Notes under the pieces: generated by a model | What the model saw: the letters and a program-made list of their open reading frames with translations, nothing else | Databases searched by the model: none | Told to the model about the DNA's origin: nothing | Assembly (NCBI GenBank): GCA_018710805.1 | Contig: DVJG01000115.1 | Coordinates: 1 to 10,209 of the forward strand | From: Candidatus Faecousia faecipullorum | GTDB taxonomy: Bacteria; Bacillota; Clostridia; Oscillospirales; Oscillospiraceae | Direction: 5' to 3' | DNA length: 10,209 nucleotides | Shown here: positions 5,955 through 10,209 of the stretch, piece by piece | Numbering within the stretch: the stretch's first letter is position 1 | Layout of the letters: each line of letters starts with the position of its first letter | Translations under genes and position numbers: made by a program

Positions 5955-7199
5955 ATGTCCGAAAAAACTTTAGTCGGCTCCCTGATTGTGGGCCAGTCCG
6001 GCGGCCCCTCTTCCGTCATCAACTGCTCCGCCTACGGCGTCATTAAGACCGGCCTCGAGAATCCCAACATCACCACTGTTTACGGTGCTTTCCACGGCAT
6101 CAAGGGCGTTCTGAACGACCAGCTCATGATCATGGACGAGGAAGATCCCGCTGAGCTCGCCAATATGCTCCACACCCCCTCCTCCGCTCTGGGCTCCTGC
6201 CGTTATAAGATCGCCGACCCCGATGTGGACGACACCGACTACAAGCGCATCCTGGAGATTTTCAAGAAGTACAATGTCCGCTACTTCTTCTACAACGGCG
6301 GCAACGACTCCATGGATACCTGCAATAAGATCTCCAAGTATATGAACAAGGTGGGCTATGAGTGCCGTGTCATGGGCGTGCCCAAGACCATCGACAACGA
6401 CCTGGCCGGAACCGACCACTGCCCCGGTTTTGCTTCCGCCGCCAAGTATATCGCCACCTCCTTCATGGAAGTCTCCCGGGACAGCAAGGTTTATGACACC
6501 GGCATGGTCACCGTGGTGGAGTGCATGGGCCGTCACGCCGGCTGGCTGACTGCCGCTGCCGCTCTGGCCTGCGCCAAGAACGACGGTCCCGACCTCATCT
6601 ACCTCCCCGAGCGTGACTTCGACATGGACCAGTTCATCGCCGACGTCAAGCGGGTCTATGGCGAGAAGAAGAACTGCCTGGTGGCCGTGTCCGAGGGCAT
6701 CCACTACGCCGACGGCACCTTCGTTTCCGAGGCCAAGACCTCCGGCACCGATGGCTTCGGCCATGCTCAGCTGGGCGGTCTGGCTGCCCGTCTGACGGAT
6801 GTCATCAAGGCCGAGCTGGGCTGCAAGGTCCGTCCCATCGAGCTGAGCCTGCTGCAGCGCTGCGCCGCTCACTGCGCCTCCGGCACCGACATCGCCGAGT
6901 CCTTCATGTCCGGCAAGGTGGCGGTTGAGTCCGCCGTGGCTGGCATGACCGACAAGATGGTTGGCTTCAAGTGCACCCGTGACGAAAACGGCTACAAGTG
7001 CGAGCCTGAACTGTTCGACCTGAGCCTGGTTGCCAACACCGAGAAGAAGGTTCCTCTGGAGTGGATCAACGAGGCCGGCAACGGTGTGAACCAGGGCTTC
7101 ATTGACTACTGCATGCCCCTCATCCAGGGCGAGACCGGAATGGTCAAGGAAGACGGCCTGCCCCGGTTTGTCCAGCTCAAGCGCGTGTTTGCGAAGTAA
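5955..7199 (+). CDS. pfp: Pyrophosphate-type 6-phosphofructokinase
   Basis: This cytosolic enzyme phosphorylates fructose-6-phosphate to fructose-1,6-bisphosphate, very probably using pyrophosphate. It has 414 residues, longer than the roughly 320 of ATP-dependent PfkA. The N-terminal GQSGGPSSVINCS holds the phosphoryl-donor loop. GGNDSMDT (115-122) has Asp where ATP enzymes have Gly in GGDGS, and PKTIDND (143-149) has Lys where ATP enzymes have Gly; both changes are hallmarks of pyrophosphate use. MGRHAGW (191-197) and YLPER (216-220) bind fructose-6-phosphate. GGAGG at 5941-5945 lies 9 bases before the ATG. Divergent fba encodes the next glycolytic step. A donor assay would be needed to exclude ATP use, since some members of the family are ambiguous. 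Confidence 0.93.
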   Translation: MSEKTLVGSLIVGQSGGPSSVINCSAYGVIKTGLENPNITTVYGAFHGIKGVLNDQLMIMDEEDPAELANMLHTPSSALGSCRYKIADPDVDDTDYKRILEIFKKYNVRYFFYNGGNDSMDTCNKISKYMNKVGYECRVMGVPKTIDNDLAGTDHCPGFASAAKYIATSFMEVSRDSKVYDTGMVTVVECMGRHAGWLTAAAALACAKNDGPDLIYLPERDFDMDQFIADVKRVYGEKKNCLVAVSEGIHYADGTFVSEAKTSGTDGFGHAQLGGLAARLTDVIKAELGCKVRPIELSLLQRCAAHCASGTDIAESFMSGKVAVESAVAGMTDKMVGFKCTRDENGYKCEPELFDLSLVANTEKKVPLEWINEAGNGVNQGFIDYCMPLIQGETGMVKEDGLPRFVQLKRVFAK

Positions 7200-7210
7200 G
7201 AGACCATACG

Positions 7211-7244
7211 AAAATTGCCTGCCCTATGGGGCAGGCAATTTTTT
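7211..7244 (+). terminator. Terminator of pfp
   Basis: A 14-bp perfect stem (7211-7224 with 7229-7242, loop TATG) ends in a run of six T residues, 12 bases after the pfp stop. Confidence 0.92.
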
Positions 7245-7257
7245 AACGGTTTCACGA

Positions 7258-7374
7258 TAGGGAAGGGACTTGACCCTCCCGTAACAATTTATGGATAACT
7301 AGAACTCCCGTTTATACCGTAAAACGAAACGCTGTAACGTACGATACCGGAGGGAGGGATAAATCCCTCCCCTA
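7258..7374. mobile_element. MITE-like element with hairpin-forming inverted ends
   Basis: The 117-base stretch between convergent genes starts TAGGGAAGGGA and, on the opposite strand, starts TAGGGGAGGGA, so the two ends are imperfect terminal inverted repeats of about 23 bases. Each end is itself a hairpin: 7260-7280 and GGGAGGGA/TCCCTCCC at 7353-7372. The interior is AT-richer and shows no ORF. No target-site duplication is obvious. It may also help end transcription of the - strand anti-sigma gene. A simple pair of GC-rich hairpins is the alternative. Confidence 0.5.
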
Positions 7375-7403
7375 CAGATTGGTATTTTTATGGCAGGGTT
7401 TGT

Positions 7404-8567
7404 TTACTTGGGGAAGGGATACGGTCCCATTTTGTCCATATTCGGTCCCATGACCTGGTATTGGAGATTCTCCAGGCTCGTCAAACCCTGGACGGCAGAG
7501 GTGAAGCTGAAGGTTCCGTCTCCGTTATCCCGGGCCATTGAGTCGCCGCCAGCCAGGTTTCTCAGATAATTTCCATCTCCGTCCAGAACGCTAAAGGGGG
7601 TGCGCTCCCAACCGGATTCCTTTGGGGTGTAGGTGAAGGTGAAGTAGGTTCCAAGCTCCGTCTCTTCCGCAACCACCTTCTCGATGGTGATGCCAAGTCC
7701 CTCGTCCGGGAAGTTTGTAAACTCCTTCACAAAGGTCCGGGTGCTCTTATCCTGGACCTGGACATCAAAGGGAACACTCAGTGCCTGCCATTCCTCCGGG
7801 GCCATGCCGGGCGTCTGGGCTATTCCTGTGCAGTTCAGGGTGAAGTTCTGGGTTCCGACTGGGTTGATCCCGTGATAATACTGGTACACCGTACCGTCAC
7901 GCGTCGCCTGGGAAATCGTGCCGCCTTCCACCTCGGCGCCGTTGCAGGAATAGGTTGTCCGGACCATCACGATGGTCTTTCCCAGAGAAGCAACGTAGTC
8001 CTCAATGGTCATGCTGGGGTCCAGGCCCTCCCTGTCGATTTCATCCAGGTAGAGGTTGCGCAGAGTCTCATTCAGACCCAACTCCATGGGAACCAGGAAG
8101 TATTCATCGCTCATGGGCTTTATTTCCGAAACCAGATACAGTGATTGGCTGTCACAGACCACCTCTGCCACATGGTAAGAGGCATACTCGTTGTAATGGT
8201 CCGGCAAAACCACTGTTTCCTGAACGGTTTCTCCGGTTTCTCCAGTTTCTCTGGCTTCTGTCACGGTTTGCGTCTCAGTGGGGTAGGTATTAATGAGCTG
8301 GTCCACTGCCGCTTCGTTCTGGAAGCCAATGTCTTTCAGATGGTCCTTTAAAAGGAGCTGATGGGCGGCAAAGGCGGTCAGGGGGATCACCAGAAGAAGC
8401 ACCGCCGCCGCGGCGGCAATCTTGGGCATGAGGCCGAAGCCGCGGCTGTAAATGCCCGGCTTTCCCGTTTCCTTACGCTCCATTTGGGCGGCTTTTCGCA
8501 GGACCCGATCTTTCAGTTCCTGAGGGGCACGGATATTTTCATTCAAATCCATATATTTTTTCTCCAT
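7404..8567 (-). CDS. Membrane anti-sigma factor-like protein (DUF4179-type layout)
   Basis: The 387-residue protein has a short cytoplasmic part (residues 1-48, charged and helical, containing APQELKDRVLRKA), one membrane segment (about 49-68, AAAAAVLLLVIPLTAFAA), and a large extracellular part of about 320 residues rich in beta-prone and acidic sequence. The ATG overlaps the stop of the upstream sigma gene (TAATG), and a GGAGC within the sigma gene end can serve as ribosome binding site. Gene order, coupling and topology fit an anti-sigma factor of the DUF4179 kind found with clostridial ECF sigma factors. The cytoplasmic part has no cysteine, so it is not a zinc-binding ZAS domain. Three cysteines lie in the outer domain. 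The signal it senses is unknown. Confidence 0.8.
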   Translation of the reverse strand: MEKKYMDLNENIRAPQELKDRVLRKAAQMERKETGKPGIYSRGFGLMPKIAAAAAVLLLVIPLTAFAAHQLLLKDHLKDIGFQNEAAVDQLINTYPTETQTVTEARETGETGETVQETVVLPDHYNEYASYHVAEVVCDSQSLYLVSEIKPMSDEYFLVPMELGLNETLRNLYLDEIDREGLDPSMTIEDYVASLGKTIVMVRTTYSCNGAEVEGGTISQATRDGTVYQYYHGINPVGTQNFTLNCTGIAQTPGMAPEEWQALSVPFDVQVQDKSTRTFVKEFTNFPDEGLGITIEKVVAEETELGTYFTFTYTPKESGWERTPFSVLDGDGNYLRNLAGGDSMARDNGDGTFSFTSAVQGLTSLENLQYQVMGPNMDKMGPYPFPK

Positions 8568-9034
8568 TAGGATAGCTCCTTTCGCAGCATGGTTCTCGCC
8601 CGGTTTAAGTACACCCGGACCGTGGAGTCAGGGATGTTCAAAATTCCTGCGATCTCCTGGGTCTTGCAGGATTCCCCATAGAAGAGGTGGAAAATGGTCC
8701 GCAGCTTTTCCGGCAGATGGCTTACGGCGTCCCACAGGTCTACGTAGCCATAGGGGTCGTCCCCGGAAAATTCGGGAAGTTCAGTGAGGTCCATGCAGGT
8801 ATGTTTCTTTCTTCTGCGGCCGATATCAGCGCATTGGTTCATGGCCACCCGCAGAAGCCAGGCTTTCAGGCGTTCATCCGCCCATTTGGCAGCGTCCTTC
8901 TGCTGGAACAGCGCCAAAAAGGTTTCCTGATACACGTCCTCTGCGTCAGCCTTGTTTTGCAGGCGACACAGGGCCAGCCGATAGACCGCATCGCCATAGC
9001 GGTCCATAATCTTTGATAAAAAGGCTTCGTTCAT
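8567..9034 (-). CDS. ECF-type RNA polymerase sigma factor (sigma-70 family)
   Basis: The 155-residue product starts at ATG 9034 (MNEAFLSKIMDRYG), preceded by AAAGGAGG at 9 bases; a longer frame begins before that site. Region 2 is seen as YGDAVYRLALCRLQNKADAE with DVYQETFLALF (core polymerase contact, about residues 13-43) and LKAWLLRVAMNQCADIGRRRKK (promoter melting and -10 recognition, about 56-77). Region 4 spans about 107-154: LPEKLRTIFHLFYGESCKTQ followed by the helix-turn-helix EIAGILNIPDSTVRVYLNRAR. There is no C-terminal extension. It directs polymerase to a small regulon and is likely held at the membrane by the coupled downstream protein. A candidate self-recognised promoter lies upstream. 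Confidence 0.92.
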   Translation of the reverse strand: MNEAFLSKIMDRYGDAVYRLALCRLQNKADAEDVYQETFLALFQQKDAAKWADERLKAWLLRVAMNQCADIGRRRKKHTCMDLTELPEFSGDDPYGYVDLWDAVSHLPEKLRTIFHLFYGESCKTQEIAGILNIPDSTVRVYLNRARTMLRKELS

Positions 9035-9070
9035 TGGCTTTTCCCTCCTTTGTTTGCCTTTCACCCATAA

Positions 9071-9097
9071 CACGTCGGGGACATGGGAAATGTTACA
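9071..9097 (-). promoter_or_regulatory. Candidate ECF-type autoregulatory promoter
   Basis: On the - strand TGTAAC (9092-9097) is followed after 17 bases by CGTG (9071-9074). The AAC core of the -35 and a CG-type -10 are typical for ECF sigma factors, which often activate their own operon. The leader to the start codon would be about 30 bases. No good sigma-A pair was seen in the same interval. Confidence 0.5.
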
Positions 9098-9144
9098 AGT
9101 TGAAACAATATTTTTTCAGAAACTGCCAGCCTTTGAGAATGTTC

Positions 9145-9173
9145 TTGATTCCAATGTCTCCTTGTGTTAGAAT
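9145..9173 (+). promoter_or_regulatory. Sigma-A promoter of the GtrA-family gene
   Basis: TTGATT (9145-9150) and TAGAAT (9168-9173) are 17 bases apart, with an extended -10 TG at 9165-9166. The start would be near 9180, and the GGAGG site is at 9196-9200. Confidence 0.8.
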
Positions 9174-9207
9174 GAATCACGCAATATCACATTTCGGAGG
9201 CTGAACA

Positions 9208-9630
9208 ATGAAGGAAAAAAACGAGAGCCTGATTCAGGCCATTAAATTTACCCTCTTTTCCATTTCCGCCGGGATCATTCAGGTTCTGGTTTTCACCGCT
9301 CTGGAGGAGCTGCCGCCTTTGCTGTTCGGACGGAGCCTGGGCTACTGGCCCTGCTATCTGCCTGCGCTGATTGCCTCGGTGGTGTGGAACTTTACCTTCA
9401 ACCGGAAGTTCACCTTCCAGTCGGCGGCCAACGTGCCCATTGCCATGCTGAAAGTGGCGCTTTACTATGCTGTCTTTACCCCTGTATCCACGGTGCTGGG
9501 GAACCTGGCCGCTGGGCACGTCAGTGACTACCTGATCCTGGCCCTCACCATGCTCACAAACTTCGTCACCGAATTCCTCTTCGACAAATACGTGGTCTTC
9601 ACCGACGTCAGAGCAAAAGCCGAAAACTAA
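9208..9630 (+). CDS. GtrA-family membrane protein
   Basis: The 140-residue protein has four predicted membrane segments (about residues 10-32, 47-63, 79-100 and 108-125). It carries the family landmark WNFTFNRKFTFQS between segments two and three and a matching FLFDKYVVF close to the C-terminus. GtrA-like proteins are linked to moving or presenting polyprenyl-phosphate sugars for cell-surface glycosylation, usually beside a GtrB-type glycosyltransferase. No such partner is in this window, so the pathway cannot be named. GGAGG lies 7 bases before the ATG. No convincing terminator follows; a strong promoter starts 31 bases after the stop. Confidence 0.88.
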   Translation: MKEKNESLIQAIKFTLFSISAGIIQVLVFTALEELPPLLFGRSLGYWPCYLPALIASVVWNFTFNRKFTFQSAANVPIAMLKVALYYAVFTPVSTVLGNLAAGHVSDYLILALTMLTNFVTEFLFDKYVVFTDVRAKAEN

Positions 9631-9660
9631 CCAAAACGCCGCCCCCGGCAAAAATTTCCC

Positions 9661-9689
9661 TTGCTTTTTTCGGAAAAATGTACTATACT
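9661..9689 (+). promoter_or_regulatory. Strong promoter facing the tRNA-like array
   Basis: TTGCTT (9661-9666) and TATACT (9684-9689) are separated by exactly 17 bases. The start would be near 9696, and there is no credible protein-coding gene between it and the array, so it probably drives a non-coding transcript. Confidence 0.75.
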
Positions 9690-9829
9690 ATCGTTGCTGA
9701 ATCGGTGCAGTGCAATGACAGGGACCGTAATAAATGCTTTCTGCTGATATTATACCTGGAATTACCGCTGTACTGCAATCATTTTTCTGAAATATCCCTC
9801 TGGATTTTGGAGACATGGGGTATCAAAAT
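9690..9829 (+). other. Leader of the tRNA-like array, with a terminal hairpin
   Basis: About 140 bases without a plausible gene. The end of it resembles a shortened version of the inter-unit spacer: AATATCCCTC (9791-9800), then a closing arm GGGGTAT (9817-9823) that pairs with ATATCCC (9792-9798, one G-T pair), then ATCAAAATGCCGG, comparable with TAAATGCCGG in later units. This marks the likely array boundary, with a diverged first unit. Confidence 0.55.
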
Positions 9830-9917
9830 GCCGGTGTGTTGGAATGGTAGACGAGGAGGACTCAAAATCTTGTTCGTCCATTCACAGGCGTTTTTGTAGG
9901 ACCCTTGGTATTACAGC
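9830..9917 (+). ncRNA. tRNA-Leu-like module, unit 1 (diverged)
   Basis: GCCGGTG-TG matches the acceptor 5' strand of bacterial tRNA-Leu, GGAATGGTAGACGA matches the D-arm region (weak 3-bp stem), and ACTCAAAATC matches an anticodon loop with CAA in the anticodon position. The anticodon stem has only about four pairs, including a wobble. After TTCGT (9874-9878 region) comes a 23-base unit-specific segment, then ACCCTTG and a 3' end (TTACAGC) that pairs poorly with the acceptor strand. There is no GTTCGAATC T-loop and no CCA. It cannot be a normal tRNA as it stands. Confidence 0.6.
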
Positions 9918-9945
9918 ATATTTTCAACTGAATAACAGCATTTGG

Positions 9946-10008
9946 TTTTAATATCCCTCCCGCATATCCCTCCGAAATCAGAGATATGCGGGACACAGGG
10001 AATTAAAA
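9946..10008 (+). other. Inter-unit hairpin 1
   Basis: The long imperfect hairpin has three stacked arms: TTTTAAT (9946-9952) with ATTAAAA (10002-10008), TCCCT (9954-9958) with AGGGA (9997-10001), and CCCGCATATC (9959-9968) with GATATGCGGG (9983-9992). There is a four-base bulge ACAC and a 14-base loop. No T-tract follows, so it is not a normal terminator. It could be an RNA processing or protein-binding site. Confidence 0.75.
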
Positions 10009-10015
10009 TATAAAT

Positions 10016-10104
10016 GCCGGTGTGGCGGAATTGGCAGACGCACCGCACTCAAAATCTACTTCGTAGAATGTTGGGTGTCCTGGCAAAACCCTTGATAAAT
10101 CGGC
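10016..10104 (+). ncRNA. tRNA-Leu-like module, unit 2
   Basis: The 89-base length is right for a tRNA-Leu. The acceptor stem is kept: GCCGGT (10016-10021) pairs with ATCGGC (10099-10104). The D arm is standard for tRNA-Leu: stem GCG/CGC with loop GAATTGGCAGA. The anticodon loop is CTCAAAA (CAA). The anticodon 3' strand is not where it should be; instead TCTAC TTC GTAGA forms a hairpin right after the loop, and TGTTGG further on could pair with CCGCA through a bulge. The T arm lacks TTCGA and reads GGGTGTCCTGGCAAAACCC. No CCA end is encoded. It is better folded than unit 1 but not a standard tRNA. Confidence 0.65.
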
Positions 10105-10132
10105 GCTTTCACAACTTCATATTTTCATTTGG

Positions 10133-10197
10133 TTTTAATATCCCTCCCGCACATCCCTCCAAAATCTGAGATGTGCGGGACACAAGGGAAATTAAAA
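10133..10197 (+). other. Inter-unit hairpin 2
   Basis: Same design as the hairpin at 9946-10008. The central arm reads CCCGCACATC (10146-10155) with GATGTGCGGG (10170-10179). Compared with hairpin 1, a T-A pair has become C-G with both sides changed, while loop bases differ freely. The outer arms are TTTTAAT (10133-10139) with ATTAAAA (10191-10197). Confidence 0.75.
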
Positions 10198-10204
10198 TAT
10201 AAAT

Positions 10205-10209
10205 GCCGG
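10205..10209 (+). ncRNA. Start of tRNA-Leu-like unit 3 (cut by window end)
   Basis: The last five bases GCCGG, preceded by ATTAAAATATAAAT exactly as before unit 2, indicate a third unit beginning here. Confidence 0.6.

Larger units (their letters stand above)
9830..10209 (+). repeat. Tandem array of tRNA-Leu-like modules and hairpin spacers (continues past the window end)
   Basis: GCCGG marks the unit start at 9830, 10016 and 10205, giving periods of 186 and 189 bases. Each unit has the order: tRNA-like module of 88-89 bases, a link of about 21 bases, CATTTGG, a long hairpin, and an AT-rich link ending AAATGCCGG. The spacers match almost base for base, while parts of the modules differ. The array is on the + strand relative to the promoter at 9661-9689. 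I know of no named family with this layout; a decaying tRNA-Leu duplication is the plain alternative. Confidence 0.8.

Noticed and set aside
5970..6872. Long - strand frame opposite pfp
   Set aside because: Pfp motifs are intact on the + strand; the opposite frame has low complexity and no ribosome binding site.
9631..9660. Terminator after the GtrA gene
   Set aside because: The GCCG/CGGC stem has only 4 pairs and is followed by A residues, not a T-tract.
9678..9899. Open frame of 73 codons across the array leader and tRNA-like unit 1
   Set aside because: It has no ribosome binding site, an unlikely composition, and runs through the tRNA-like module; the frame is not kept in unit 2.
9830..10104. 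Two functional tRNA-Leu(CAA) genes
   Set aside because: Neither unit has a proper anticodon 3' strand or a GTTCGAATC T-loop, and unit 1 lacks acceptor pairing.
9830..10209. CRISPR array
   Set aside because: The repeated unit is about 187 bases with tRNA-like and hairpin parts, not 24-40 base repeats with similar-sized spacers, and no cas gene is in view.

Overview
The window looks like chromosomal DNA of a Gram-positive anaerobe of the class Clostridia, most likely an Oscillospiraceae-type gut bacterium. The reasons are GC-rich codon use with AT-rich promoter gaps, strong GGAGG ribosome binding sites, sigma-A promoters with 16-17 base spacers, U-tract terminators, a pyrophosphate-type phosphofructokinase beside a class II aldolase, and an ECF sigma factor paired with a one-TM anti-sigma-like protein. 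This placement is inferred from gene content; no database was searched.

Region by region. Bases 1-2790 (+) hold the end of a galactose/methyl-galactoside ABC transporter operon: mglA (5' end outside the window), mglC, and a 122-residue membrane-anchored protein with one InlB B-repeat, coupled to mglC by a TAATG overlap. Bases 2792-3063 hold two copies of one terminator hairpin flanking a palindrome-rich 189-base repeat. Bases 3084-3842 (-) hold a short-chain dehydrogenase with a near-consensus promoter. Bases 4001-4526 hold a divergent pair: an Arc-like ribbon-helix-helix protein (-) and an unknown 64-residue protein (+), separated by a promoter framed by an inverted repeat. Bases 4551-4739 hold a second, inverted copy of the 189-base repeat. 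Bases 4792-7199 hold divergent glycolytic genes, fba (-) and pfp (+), each with a strong promoter and a leader hairpin. Bases 7258-7374 hold a small MITE-like element. Bases 7404-9034 (-) hold an ECF sigma factor and its likely membrane anti-sigma factor. Bases 9208-9630 (+) hold a GtrA-family membrane protein.

The most unusual part is the right end, 9661-10209. A near-consensus promoter faces a tandem array with a period of 186-189 bases. Each unit starts with an 88-89 base module resembling the 5' half of a tRNA-Leu (acceptor strand, D arm, CTCAAAA anticodon loop). It then loses the tRNA consensus: a 23-base segment that differs between units lies between fixed TTCGT and ACCCTTG blocks, with no normal T-arm sequence. 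A long hairpin that shows one compensatory base-pair change separates the units. A third unit begins at the last bases, so the array continues outside the window. I do not recognise it as a described RNA family.

How the genes fit together: sugar import (Mgl) and the upper/middle glycolytic steps (Pfp, Fba) form a coherent carbohydrate-use theme. The sigma/anti-sigma pair is a cell-envelope signalling unit, and GtrA is probably a membrane partner in polyprenyl-linked sugar transfer. The intergenic repeats and the array are separate, apparently mobile or expandable, structured elements.
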